From Nymphaea colorata (Eukaryota > Streptophyta > Magnoliopsida > Nymphaeales > Nymphaeaceae), in assembly GCF_008831285.2 (NCBI RefSeq), contig NC_045145.1, positions 23,870,802 through 23,934,801 on the forward strand: DNA of 64,000 nucleotides. The letters run 5' to 3'. A program made the position numbers and the translations under genes. Positions 1 through 9,111 of this stretch are shown here, piece after piece. The notes below the pieces were generated by a model. The model was not told the origin of the DNA, searched no databases, and saw only the letters and a program-made list of their open reading frames with translations. The first letter of the stretch is position 1; every line of letters starts with the position of its first letter.

Positions 1-371
1 AAAAACATGCATTAAAGTTCAATTCTTTCTGCACAGGGCCACTTGAGGCAACAAACATTAAATACGCCAAATTATAAAATTGCTTCGAGGAATTTTAACT
101 ATCAGATAAAGCGCCAATTATATAGAAATTTTACAAGCGAACTTTTTCAAAAATCAACAGCTCTTTGTTTGTCAATTTTGCGTGGTGGGGTGGGCATGCT
201 TGATTTATGCACTTTCAATCGGTCTCAAATGATCTTCTTGTTATTTGGGGTTAGATTTCTTGTTATTTAGAGTTGAACTGGCAAACTCTCCATGGGCCAT
301 CTTCACAAGGCCGGAGAAACAGGAGAAACTGGCAAAATTGGCAAACTCTCGATGGGACTTCTTGTGGGCTT
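1..371. other. Unassigned AT-rich sequence
   Basis: No coding region, RNA gene or repeat is recognised. The short ORFs here have no family-like motif. Confidence 0.5.
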
Positions 372-500
372 GGAAGGGCTTCATGGGGCTGGGATAAGAT
401 TAGTCATGATGTTTCTTGGAATGTGGGAGATGATGAAAAGGTTCTTTTTGTGGATTGATAATTGGACCTGGGGTTTATTACTCTATGTTATCAAGGAATC
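372..500 (+). pseudogene. Possible LINE reverse-transcriptase C-terminal (zf-RVT) relic
   Basis: Reading across one frameshift gives W-N-V-G-D-D-E-K-V-L-F followed by W-I-D-N-W. This resembles the segment 'W-x-V-G-x-G-x-x-x-x-F-W-x-D-x-W' found just upstream of the zinc-binding region in plant LINE polymerases. No catalytic RT motif is present, and only about 40 residues can be compared. It is at best a small 3' fragment of a dead non-LTR retrotransposon; chance similarity is not excluded. Confidence 0.3.
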
Positions 501-1092
501 TTATATAATTTTAATTTTCAAAGTTCATACTATATTAAAGATCTATGACACCTTAATATTAAACAAGTTGTCACAGATTGTAGGCTCTTATTTTCTATTG
601 GACTCCATCTCGCCGTGGCTACATCATGTGACGAGTCGAACTCTTATAAGGGAAGGACTTGTTTTGTCCTAATTAGCTTATAATTGAATGACATTATTCA
701 GGGAAAATGATATGCCCCTTCTTTGCAATTTGAAAGAGAACGAGCCGAACGGCCAGCTATAGGTTAGCTTATTCCCAGACGAACCAGCCCATCCATCAAA
801 GCTTGATGAGCTTTGGAAGGTAGGCCCGACCCCCATAGAACGTTTTATCGTTCCTCACTATCCACACATTGTGCTATTAGACTCCAACGTAGAAGAATGG
901 TTTTCCACCCAGCGCTCACACCATCTTCCCCTAACTGGATGGGGAATCAGTACCGATAGTCCCCGCCAAGAAACTCACAGGGAAGCAGGTAATAGACAGA
1001 AAAATTGCTCGTGACATGACCTTAATAATCTTTAGTAATTTCAAGTTGCGAGTGCCTCTTTTGCACAGAGAGCGAGCGAGCAAAGACAAATA
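501..1092. other. Unassigned; possibly organellar DNA
   Basis: From about 700 the base composition is more balanced than the nuclear surroundings and runs directly into a plastid rpoC2 fragment. The stretch may be organellar intergenic DNA, but no gene is recognised. Confidence 0.35.
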
Positions 1093-1258
1093 CCAAGCTT
1101 GGATCTGTCGATTATGTTATGGTCGGAGTCCCACTCATGGTGATTTGGTTGAATTGGGAGAACCAATAGGTATTATTGCAGGTCAATCCATTGGGGAACT
1201 AGGGACTCAACTTACATTAAGAACTTTTCATACCGGTGGAGTATTCACAAGTGGCACT
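1093..1258 (+). pseudogene. rpoC2: Plastid rpoC2 fragment (RNA polymerase beta'')
   Basis: The frame contains [20 protein letters not shown] and then [10 protein letters not shown] and [12 protein letters not shown]. This is the highly conserved segment of plastid rpoC2, the beta'' subunit of plastid-encoded RNA polymerase. Only about 55 of more than 1,300 residues are present. The open frame extends upstream to 1016 and downstream to 1288, but the homology stops at both ends, so those extensions are chance. No promoter or full domain remains. It is a non-functional organellar insertion, either direct (NUPT) or carried through mitochondrial DNA. Confidence 0.88.
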
Positions 1259-1292
1259 CTCCCAATGATTCGGAAGGGGATAGGTTAGTCTT

Positions 1293-1403
1293 GGAGGCCT
1301 GTGAGGCAGTGGTTTACCCTGCGGCGGATGTCAGTGGTTCAAGTCCACTTATCTCCAGTCCAGCTTGTGATCTTAGCTGAAGGTATATGATAGCACTAAA
1401 TTG
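1293..1403 (+). other. Plastid trnA-rrn23 spacer fragment
   Basis: The stretch with 'ggtttaccctgcggcggatg' and then a T-arm-like 'ggttcaagtcc' matches, with scattered substitutions, the plastid rRNA-operon spacer between trnA-UGC and rrn23 as I recall it, including the trailing 'tatatgatagcac'. In plastid genomes this lies in the rRNA operon, far from rpoC2, yet here it starts about 35 bp after the rpoC2 scrap. The T-arm look-alike has no cloverleaf around it and is not a tRNA gene. Confidence 0.8.
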
Positions 1404-1740
1404 CGTATAAAATGAAAAGATGAAAAAGGAAAGAGCCCTTTTTCATTGAAAGATGAATTGTCAATCAATTTGGATAAAATGGGACGTTGAGAGGAAAATG
1501 AGATTATGTTGTTTCCTTCCTTATCAGAGAGGGACCCCTTTTCAAAGCTAAGCTTGTTGATCTACTACCACCATGATGGACCTAAGGCAGGAGACCTTGG
1601 GTATGGCCAATCTTCCATCCATATAAATGCTCGTCCTTGGCCTTTTAGGGACAGGTTGGGGCTCCATGAGATCTTAGATCCATCATTGAGTAATGATGAT
1701 CTATGAGCACATGGTCATTTCCTAAAGTGGGCATAAACCT
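1404..1740. other. Unassigned spacer with one half of a 47-bp two-copy motif
   Basis: No gene is recognised. Positions 1487-1533 (starting 'ttgagaggaaaatgag') recur in diverged form at 2200-2246, so the organellar mosaic contains a duplicated stretch of unknown origin. Confidence 0.5.
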
Positions 1741-1840
1741 ACACAAGCGGTGGATCATGTGCTTTAATTAAATTCAAAGCGAAGAACAATATTAGGACTT
1801 GACATACCACAAATCCTTTTGAAAGAGAGGGGTGCCTACG
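1741..1840 (+). pseudogene. rrn16: Plastid 16S rRNA (rrn16) fragment
   Basis: The run 'acacaagcggtgga', then 'tttaatt', 'caaagcgaagaac', 'cttgacat' and 'gaaagagaggggtgcc' follows in order the plastid 16S rRNA segment after the 'gcccgcacaagcggtgg' universal region. About 100 bp are alignable, with many transitions. This is roughly 7% of the gene and cannot work as rRNA. The bacterial-type 'cacaagcggtgg' core would also suit mitochondrial 18S, but the 'gaaagagaggggtgcc' ending favours plastid. Confidence 0.8.
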
Positions 1841-2137
1841 CCCATCATTCTGGAGGTGTATGTTAGGTGACCATGGATCAATGATGAGATGCAGGCTCCT
1901 GAATCAAAGTGGAACTTGATGAGCTGATCCACCTAGACGTCTTGCTTCTTGTATTTGTTCCTAATAAAAGGAACATAATAAAGTAGCACAAAGCCAAACA
2001 CCCTTTCATAGAGAGTGTTGCCTACATGGAAGTACAAAAGCAGAGAAGCACTGACATCCACAGTGGAAGAGGCATTGGGACTGGTGGGGGAATGTCATCA
2101 AGCACACCATAAATGGGGTTCCCCCTTTAGCAAGGCT
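1841..2137. other. Unassigned, possible minus-strand coding relic
   Basis: The minus strand of about 1850-2060 reads as a fairly coherent peptide containing F-H-V-G-N-T-L-Y-E-R-V and, after a stop, D-Q-L-I-K-F-H-F-D-S-G-A. I do not recognise the family. The D-S-G-A could suggest a retroviral-type protease, but the rest does not support that. Confidence 0.25.
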
Positions 2138-2187
2138 GTAGAACTTGGGAAAATAGCCCCGTAACTTTGGGGGAAGGGGTGAGCGCC
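2138..2187 (+). pseudogene. rrn23: Plastid 23S rRNA (rrn23) fragment
   Basis: The 50-bp stretch 'gaacttgggaaaatagcccc' followed by 'gtaactttgggggaaggggtg' matches the universal large-subunit rRNA segment 'gaactcggcaaaatagcccc / gtaacttcgggagaaggggtg' in its plastid form. It is too short to identify the donor compartment with certainty, but it lies among other plastid scraps. It is not a functional rRNA. Confidence 0.72.
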
Positions 2188-2308
2188 AGCACCTCCCGGT
2201 TGAGAGGAAATCGACATTATGTCGTTCCCTTCCTTATCAAAGAGGGGGGCTGGCTGCTGCTCCGGACTAGCGACAAAATTACCTATGAAATGATCATCCA
2301 ACAAAGAC

Positions 2309-2440
2309 GAATGGAATTTAGCACCAGAAACTATTCTAGGAGATGTTCGAATCTGTTCTGTTCGGATATTGATCGGTCTTGGTTCAACATGGTTTACGCA
2401 TTACTGGTTCTCGAAAGAGTCAATATATTCATTAACGAAA
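2309..2440 (+). pseudogene. mttB: Mitochondrial mttB (TatC-like) fragment
   Basis: In the frame starting at 2309 the peptide contains E-T-I-L-G-D-V-R-I, S-V-R-I-L-I-G-L-G and T-W-F-T-H-Y-W-F, then S-I-Y-S-L-T-K-P. This is the N-terminal region of plant mitochondrial mttB (orfX), the membrane subunit of a twin-arginine-type translocase. About 44 of roughly 260 residues are present, covering the cytosolic N-terminus and first membrane segment. Homology ends after K-P, and the remaining frame to about 2560 is unrelated. It is a NUMT-type pseudogene. With the neighbouring plastid pieces it suggests that mitochondrial DNA carrying plastid inserts was the donor. Confidence 0.72.
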
Positions 2441-2560
2441 CCGCCCAACGTTCACTTTTTGTTAAGAAGGGCGGGCTGGGCTGCTTGCCTCAAGACATCA
2501 GCTTTTCTGCAGTTTGGAACAATCCATACTGCCAGCCCATGTTTATGCTGTAAGGAATGA

Positions 2561-2900
2561 AAAATCTTTCTCCTGATGCATGAATCAAATGTTTCATTTA
2601 ATCTGAAAAATCAATCTCTTTCCTTTGCTTTTCTTTTTCAGCCACACACCAGATATAATAGAATATCTCAGCCCAAATGATGGGCTAAAATTGAAATCTC
2701 TGACCTTTTCATACTTCTCATTTTATCACGTAACCAACTGCATTCCTAGATAGTAGCGAAGATCATGATTCATTCAAATATCTCATTTATGTCTGTCAGC
2801 AGGATTTAAGCAGTTGTTTTCTCCTAGCAAACATGGACCAACCATATCTACGGTGACAAGCTTTGTTGTAAGGCTTACAATGTGGGTTTTATTTAACAGA
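2561..2900. other. Unassigned intergenic sequence
   Basis: No gene or repeat is recognised. The short ORFs at 2814-3044 (+) and 2889-3137 (-) overlap each other on opposite strands and show no family motif. Confidence 0.4.
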
Positions 2901-3907
2901 TGCCCAAATCAGCTGGGCACTCCTTTGACAGGGCAGCACCACAACTATAACTTGGTAGGGGCTCTGACAAAGCATACCATGCCTGATTGGCCTGAGTGTT
3001 GTGCTGCTACGCATCCTCACTTGGATTGCCATTGGTGCTACTAACAAACATAGGACTGTAACCATGCATGAGGAAACAGGGCAATTTACAAAAGCATCAT
3101 ATGATAAATATGAGATATACAAGTAGCCAAGCATCATCTCTATATATAGATATCACATTATAAACTAAAGCATGGGGCATATATACAACAAAGGACCCCA
3201 ATACCAAAAGGAATGATGTCATTTACTCTCCCAGATTAGCTGCTGGGATTGGTACCTTGAGTAGTAAGCATGAGAATTTGCCTACTGACAGCGTGGAAGA
3301 TAATATGATTTAAACATCAGGACAATTTCTGAGTATGACCTAATTTTAATGGCCTTTCATAAGATAAATCGGGGCCTTGTTCAGTCAGTGTAAGTTATTA
3401 ACTAGAGAGGAAAATATAGTGTACATGGCTTATGGCTATAGGCAATACCTGGCAACATGACTAGATAAAAGGATGTACATGCAATGCATGATAAAATGAC
3501 TAGTGTCACACCAATGCAATGATATGTACAATACAATCAAGACTCACGGATGTGAGCAAGCATCATAAATGCTGGAGTGTGTTAGATATACATAACGTGT
3601 GCTGCAGTATGGTTCTACACATTATGTGGATAATGTGCTTGTGGAAAACCAAGTAAATAGGTGTACACAGAAACAGTACAGACATATTCCTAACGAAAGG
3701 TGGCACATAATGTATTGTGATACGCTCCTATGCTAGTAGCACCTATGGCAGATAAGCTCACTTGGAGCAACCATGCTGTTTGGTGGAGTTGGATCAACAG
3801 AACACCGCAACCCCCACCCCCACAAGTGTATAGGGCAGACCATTGTTCAGCTTACAGCCATTAATGAATCACTGAGTAGGAAGAAGCATGGGACAACCCC
3901 TCTAACT
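2900..3907 (+). repeat. Module S, copy A0, left part
   Basis: From about 3090 the sequence follows, with indels, the order seen at 13.9-14.3 kb and 52.9-53.3 kb: 'gcatatataca', a 'cc' run, 'gattggtacctt', 'gatttaaacatca', 'gagtatgac', 'cttacagccatt' and 'aacccctctaactc'. It ends exactly at the target site of the copia element and resumes at 6617. A stretch of about 300 bp (3420-3830) has no counterpart in the other copies. No coding function is evident. Confidence 0.7.
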
Positions 3908-3912
3908 CTTAG

Positions 3913-4143
3913 TGTTAAAGTTTTTGTGAAAGAAGAGAACCAGAGAGAAAGAGGAAAATGAGAGAAGAGTATATTTTTATTGATTGTTGACTTCACAATA
4001 TATAGTCTCTTTGATTTTAGTGATATACATTGAAACCTCTAATCTTTACCTAAGATCAAGGATTAGCTCATCTTAGATAAGTTTTCTTAACAAGAAGATT
4101 GATTTGCCTTATCTTGATAAACCACTATAATGACTTTTCAACA
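3913..4143 (-). repeat. Copia 3' LTR (left)
   Basis: This 231-bp terminal repeat contains the same 'gaagagaaccaga', 'gatcaaggattagctcatct' and 'ttttcaaca' blocks as the right copy. On the minus strand it follows the pol end and a purine-rich 'gaagtggag' that fits a polypurine tract. Confidence 0.9.
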
Positions 4144-4147
4144 CTCC

Positions 4148-4735
4148 ACTTCAAGTTGACGCTCCTGGGATGCCAAGCGCCAACTTGCTTCTTAAATTAT
4201 GGAATGTTTCTCATCCCAAAGGGCTTGGTAAACATGTCCACGACTTGTTTAGTTGTGGGAACGAATTGAGTTTGGATGTCTCCATTCTGAATTTTATCTC
4301 TCACCACATGGCAATCAATTTTGATGTGTTTCATTCTCTCGTGGAACACTGGATTGGCTAGAATATGAATTGCAGCTTAGTTGTCACGGAATAACATCAT
4401 GAGCTCTTTGTGGACGATCTCAAGATCTTTGAGTAATGCCTTTAACCAAATAAGCTCCGAAGTGGCGAGAGCCATGGACCTGTATTTGGCCTGTGCAGAT
4501 GATCTAGAGACTGTTGTTTGCTTCTTGGTTTTCCAAGTGATAGGACTATTCCCAATCATGGTGCAGTATCCACTTGTAGATCTTCGTGTCATTGGACATG
4601 AACCCCAATCTGAATCACAATATGCTTTGAGGTCAATCGGCCCCTCTGATGATAGCTTAAATCCATATCCAGCAGTTCCCTTTAGATATTTCAATAATTG
4701 GTTCATGGCTTCTTTATGCGGCATTCATGGTTGAC
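4148..4735 (-). pseudogene. Copia RNase H and pol C-terminus
   Basis: The minus strand encodes the copia RNase H with L-K-Y-L-K-G-T near the start, A-Y-C-D-S-D-W-G (catalytic Asp region), S-T-S-G-Y and W-K-T-K-K-Q-T-T-V-S-R-S-S-A-x-A-K-Y-R-S. It continues past a stop at about 4377 with an F-H-E-R-M-K-H-I-like motif, the usual end of copia pol. The expected glutamate in 'S-S-A-E-A-E-Y' is replaced (S-S-A-Q-A-K-Y), which would damage the active site. The length fits a complete domain. Confidence 0.85.
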
Positions 4736-5803
4736 TCTTAAATTGGCTCAAGATGTGAACTGTGTGAACAATGTCTGACATTGTTATGGTCAGAGATATT
4801 AGTTTTCCAATCACCTTTCTATAATGATTTGGATCTTTGATGATGTCTCCCTTTCATTGTCAAACTTTATGTGTTGTTCCATAGGTGTCTCACATGGTTT
4901 TGCTCCCATGTGCCCTGTCTCATGGAGTATGTTGAGAAGATATTTCTTTTGAGATAAGAAGATACCATCTTTTGAAGTAGCTAATTCTATGCCAAGAATA
5001 TATCTGAGTCTGCCTAAATCCTTGAACTTGAATTTTCATTCATTATGTGCTTTAGAGAATTGATTGCATTCAAGTCGTCCCCTGCAGTGATGATGTCATC
5101 CACATAAACTACAATAAATGTATGTCCTTTAGTGCCAATCTTAAAAAATAATGAGTAATCTGCCTTGGATTGAATATAAGCCATGTCTTTGAGAAAGCTA
5201 GCAAGCTTAGAAAACTAATTTCAAGATGACTGCTTAAGCCCATATAAACTTCTTCCTCTACATCACCATGTAGGAAGGCGTTGTTGACATCAACTTGAAA
5301 AATGTGCCACTTTTGAATAGGGGCATAGTCAGAAGACATCGAATAGTAGAGATCTTGGCAACAGGAGCAAAACTCTCATTGTAATCAACTCCTTCTATTT
5401 GTGTATACCCCTTTGCAACTAAGTGGGCTTTGTATCATTCGACAGAGTTTGGAATTTGATTTTGAATACTCATTTGCAGCCTATGGAAACATTGTCGGGG
5501 GAAGCTTCATGACAGTCCATGTATGATTGGCTTCTAATGCATCAATTTCAGCCTTCATGGCAACAAGAATCTAGGGTCCTACATGGCTTCGGCAAAGGAT
5601 GAAGGTTCACATTGCTCAAGGAGGGTAGACATGAAACACTTGCAGTTGGAATTGAAGTTAATGATATCAAGGCATTGTGCAATCAGGTAACAAGTACCTT
5701 TTTTGAGGCTTGTCCCCTCACTCTTCAACAAATGGCTGAAACTGGGCAAGACTGAGAAGCATTTGTAGTCTTTAAGATGAGTCGGTATATACTTAGGTCG
5801 CAT
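4736..5803 (-). pseudogene. Copia reverse transcriptase
   Basis: The minus strand carries [16 protein letters not shown], the copia RT motif with the first catalytic Asp (Q-V-D-V). Upstream is a '[18 protein letters not shown]' region in another frame. Positions 5579-5803 hold the integrase-RT linker. Several frameshifts and stops interrupt the domain, so no complete RT can be made. Confidence 0.8.
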
Positions 5804-6122
5804 AGATCTGCGAAGCTGGACTGAATCACTATGAGTAGGCTCGATTGATTGAGGAACGGGATCAGGGTTGGTCTCATCATCCTGATTGGATGAGCATTAT
5901 TAAGAGGTTCACTTGGGTTTGAAAGAAACTCATGCTTACCTGAGACATAATCATTGAATGGTAAAGGAAGAAACACTTGGTCATTGTCCTCAGTGTGCAT
6001 ATTTTTTATATGGAAAATGATTTTCACGAAATTTGATGCCTCTACTATTGAACAACAAACCACTTTCAAGATCATAAACCTTGTAAGCTAATTGACCAGA
6101 TGGATATCCGAGAAATATGCAT

Positions 6123-6398
6123 TGCCTTCCCCTTAATTCGAACTTGTGATTTTTATGAATATTGTAGGTATAACATAGACATCAAAAAACACACATATGT
6201 TTGTAGTTGGTGTGCGTTTGTATAAAACTTCATATGGAGTTTCATTGTTTAATGCACTTGAAGGTAATATATTGATAATGTAAGCAGCAGTGGTGACACA
6301 TTCTCCCCAAAATTTTATGGGTAGTTTGGCTTGAAAAATCAATGCTCATGCCATGTTTAGGAGGTCTCTATGCTTGCTTTCGACTACACCATTTTGCT
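6123..6398 (-). pseudogene. Copia integrase, C-terminal part
   Basis: Reading leftward from 6398, the minus strand gives Q-Q-N-G-V-V-E-S-K-H-R, which contains the last catalytic glutamate of the DDE integrase core, then L-P-I-K-F-W-G-E-C-V and T-P-Y-E-V-L-Y. The HHCC zinc finger and both catalytic aspartates are absent, because the 5' LTR joins directly to this point. The junction at 6399 shares only 'tg', consistent with an end-joining deletion. Confidence 0.85.
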
Positions 6399-6616
6399 GT
6401 GAAAGAAGAGAACCAGATAGATAGAGGAAAATGAGAGAAGTGTATATTTTTATTGATTGTCGACTTCACAATATATAGTCTCTTTGATTCTAGTGATATA
6501 CATTGAAACCTCCAATCTTTAACTAAGATCAAGGATTAGCTCATCTTAGATAAGATTTCTTAACAAGAAGATTGATTTGCCCTATCTTGATAAGGCACTG
6601 TAGCAACTTTTCAACA
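6399..6616 (-). repeat. Copia 5' LTR (right), inner end trimmed
   Basis: It matches the left LTR but lacks about the first 12 bp at its inner side, lost with the PBS and gag in the internal deletion. It ends AACA next to CCTAG. Confidence 0.88.
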
Positions 6617-6936
6617 CCTAGGAAGAAAACATTGAGTTCAGCATAGCTACTATAGTAGCAAAGTCCTACACTCCACTAGAAAGGGAGATGGAATTTTATG
6701 TCCCATATAGAATGGAATTACCAGTCATGACTGTATTGAAGATGAACTATATGCCTAAGGTACAACTCGATGAAGCTCCGATCAGCTAGCTGAGATTTCT
6801 GGGTCTTAGAGAGAGAGAGAGAGAAAAAGAGAGAGAGAGAGAGAGAGAGAGTATATATACATCCTCAATTGCTTGCCTTGACCTTTGACAAAGGGATCAG
6901 GTAGATCCTAAACAATTGCAAGCAGAGGCTTAGATT
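6617..6936 (+). repeat. Module S, copy A0, right part
   Basis: It resumes module S at 'gaagaaaacattgagttcag' and continues through 'tacactccact', a GA-rich tract, TATATATAC and 'atcctcaattgcttgcc'. It ends near 'ggcttagatt', where the CACTA-like sequence begins. Confidence 0.8.
6798..6859 (+). promoter_or_regulatory. GA-tract plus TATA-box-like motif (copy A0)
   Basis: An interrupted (GA)n tract is followed directly by TATATATA at 6852-6859 and 'catcctcaattgcttgcc'. The same arrangement is kept at 14.53 and 53.49 kb, so it probably was the core promoter of the ancestral module S transcription unit. No gene can be traced downstream in this copy because the CACTA-like element follows. Confidence 0.45.
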
Positions 6937-6958
6937 CACTTAAAAAAACACATGGATT

Positions 6959-7684
6959 CACTGGGAAAATGGTCGCTAGCGAAAGTCCTTTTTTACCAAC
7001 ATCCAGATGGTTAATGTCAGTGAAGATTGACTTTCACTAACATATGAAGAAAGATGTTGATGAACATTGGCCTTCATCGATTTATAGGGAATACATGTTG
7101 TTGACATTTCATTTTACGGACAGCTAAGAAGCTGACATCGGTAACAATAATGATTTCACCGACACGTACTATCACTCGCATTGGCGTAGGCATTTTCCGA
7201 CAAAATATTGCCGACATTCAGAGTGTGCATCTGCAAAATTTGCCCTTTCATTAATGCCTTATTACAGAACATCAGTAATATTTAGTTGGTAAAAATTGAA
7301 CAAATCTTTTATGATACATGAAACTGCGTTGATAAGAATATTACCGACGTTAAGATAATAATTTTCACCGATGTTAAGGTAATAATTGTTGAAATAAAAT
7401 TTTTTACCGATGTTCAGCGATCGTTGGTTAGAATTGTCACCTATGCCAGCTGGCTCGTAGTTAAAACTATAACTGATCGTTGTCTGACAAACATCGGTGA
7501 TAGCCTATTTAGTTATGATTTTCTACCCATTGGTAAAGATGTCTACATCAATGCATGTGGTGACACATGTCGTAGAAATACCAGTGATAGTTCTCACCGA
7601 TATTCTTTTCACTTGTGTCAATGTTGTTTCCTTCTTTTGCTGACATTTTTCAACCGTCAGTAAAATTCCAATTTTTTTGTAGTG
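6959..7684. mobile_element. CACTA-like non-autonomous DNA transposon
   Basis: The left end reads CACTGGGAAAATGG and the right end, on the other strand, reads CACTACAAAAAAATTGG. The inside is crowded with short subterminal motifs in both orientations ('accgacgtt', 'accgatgtt', 'catcggt', 'gccgacatt'), typical of CACTA (En/Spm) ends. No transposase is present. The flanking triplets (ATT left, TTA right) do not match, so the exact left end or the target duplication is uncertain; CACTT at 6937 is an alternative left end. The ORF at 7424-7663 has no known motif. Confidence 0.6.
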
Positions 7685-8163
7685 TTAAGCAAAAAGGTGT
7701 ATCGTATGTCCACCCAGATCGCGAAGTAACATTGAACCCTGGGGATGGTGGCAGGAGCCATGACTTTCTCGTTCCCCTTTCATACCACGCAATTTTGTGG
7801 GTGGGAACCGCTCTTTGCGTAAATTGTTTCTGAGATAGGTCATACCCTACATTGCCTTGCCATCAGCCCTCAAGAGCTTAACTATCTTACAAGCAATGAC
7901 TTAAGTTGGAAATCAAACACAAAAATCTCCGCCTTCAAACTTCCACTATATTTAATACAAAAAATGAACTTCTTATCTGGTTCGCAAAAGACTCTGTTTT
8001 CTTAGTAGGAAGAAAATTTGCATACTTTGAAAAGCGATAAGTTCCCTCCCACATTTCTGAAGTTAATTTAAAACAAACATGAGTAGGTAATGTCAGTATA
8101 TCAGGCATTCATCAAGGAGTTAAGAAAATTCAATGCCTTCTTTTATTATAGCAAAACGGTGCT

Positions 8164-8442
8164 ATGTATTCTCTGGCCTTGGAAAGAGAAGACCGCTTCT
8201 ATCATTCACACATCTTAGATGCCCTTCGACTTGATTCAGACCTTTACATCATTCTCAAACAGGCTGAACTGCAATATGTGAACCCCACCTACGCTTCTCT
8301 CATCATCCTATTCTTTTCCACCGCTAAGTGTGAACTCACAACGAGATTTTTTCTTTCCGATGCACGACACTTGTATAAAACTCTCAAACGCTTTTTAGAT
8401 GGCATGCCTCTCTCTTCAAAAACTAGGCATCTAAGATTCTAA
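8164..8442 (+). CDS. Hypothetical 92-aa protein, IR1 left arm
   Basis: The ORF begins M-Y-S-L-A-L-E-R-E-D and ends K-T-R-H-L-R-F. It is mixed in character, with acidic and basic stretches and one short hydrophobic run (Y-A-S-L-I-I-L-F-F), and no signal peptide. I do not recognise the family. Its inverted twin differs at 7 of 92 residues. By hand count I see 8 nonsynonymous and 5 synonymous base changes, too few to prove selection. Start and stop are kept in both copies. It may be an exon relic duplicated by the inversion rather than a gene in its own right. Confidence 0.35.
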   Translation: MYSLALEREDRFYHSHILDALRLDSDLYIILKQAELQYVNPTYASLIILFFSTAKCELTTRFFLSDARHLYKTLKRFLDGMPLSSKTRHLRF

Positions 8443-8832
8443 CATATCTAATTTACATTAAGTTCATGTTATATCCTTCTATCTAGCATCTTTCATCTTT
8501 ATTGGCCTCTTCGCTCAATTAATATCATGATCTAAGTAACGGCCCTGGATTTGTCTGAAAGGTTTTGGATCTCCAAGACCCGAATCACATCGTGGTAGAA
8601 TGACCTCCTTATCTACCATGCACTAAAAAGTATCCTATTTCACCAATGCTAACAGTTTATAACTGTTCCATAATCTATCTCTAAAATTTGAACAGACTCA
8701 TATATAACACTTATTAAGAATGAAGTGCAGACTCATATATAACACCATGATGTTAATTGAGTGAAGAGGCAAATAAAGATGAAAGATGCTAGATAGAAGG
8801 ATATAACATGAACTTAATGTAAATTAGATATG

Positions 8833-9111
8833 TTAGAATCTCAGATGCCTAGTTTTTGAAGAGAGAGGCATGCCATCTAAAAAGCGTTTGAGAGTTTTAT
8901 ACATGTGCCGTGCATCAGAAAGAAAAAATCTCGTTGCGAGTTCACACGGAGCGGTGGAAAAGAATAGGATGATGAGAGAAGCATAGGTGGGGTTCACATA
9001 TTGCAGTTCATCCTGTTTGAGAATGATGTAAAGATCTGAATCAAGTCGAAGGGCATTTAAGATGTGTGAAAGATAGAAGTGGTCTTCTCTTTCCAAGGCC
9101 AGAGAATACAT
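8833..9111 (-). CDS. Hypothetical 92-aa protein, IR1 right arm
   Basis: This is the mirror copy of the ORF in the left arm, on the opposite strand, so the two converge on the loop. It has the same start, stop and length. Differences are R to H, H to L, D to N, A to D, K to P, T to A and L to M. Convergent transcription or read-through would give double-stranded RNA. No function is recognised. Confidence 0.35.
   Translation of the reverse strand: MYSLALEREDHFYLSHILNALRLDSDLYIILKQDELQYVNPTYASLIILFFSTAPCELATRFFLSDARHMYKTLKRFLDGMPLSSKTRHLRF

Larger units (their letters stand above)
3913..6616 (-). mobile_element. Ty1/copia LTR retrotransposon, internally deleted
   Basis: Two about 220-230-bp direct repeats bound a minus-strand pol relic. 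The element begins TGTT and ends AACA. It is flanked by 5-bp repeats CTTAG (3908-3912) and CCTAG (6617-6621) that differ at one base. The related sequences at 14.33 and 53.29 kb have no element at this point, so the insertion site is confirmed by comparison. Remaining domains, right to left, are the integrase C-part, reverse transcriptase and RNase H. Gag, protease, the integrase N-part and the primer-binding site are missing. Many stops and frameshifts make it non-autonomous. Confidence 0.9.

Noticed and set aside
1321-1362. tRNA-like 3' half ('ggttcaagtcc' T-arm look-alike)
   Set aside because: It is part of the plastid trnA-rrn23 spacer. There is no anticodon arm or acceptor pairing around it.
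1841-2060. Copia protease fragment on the minus strand (D-S-G-A)
   Set aside because: The surrounding residues do not fit the protease, and no neighbouring gag or integrase motif is present.
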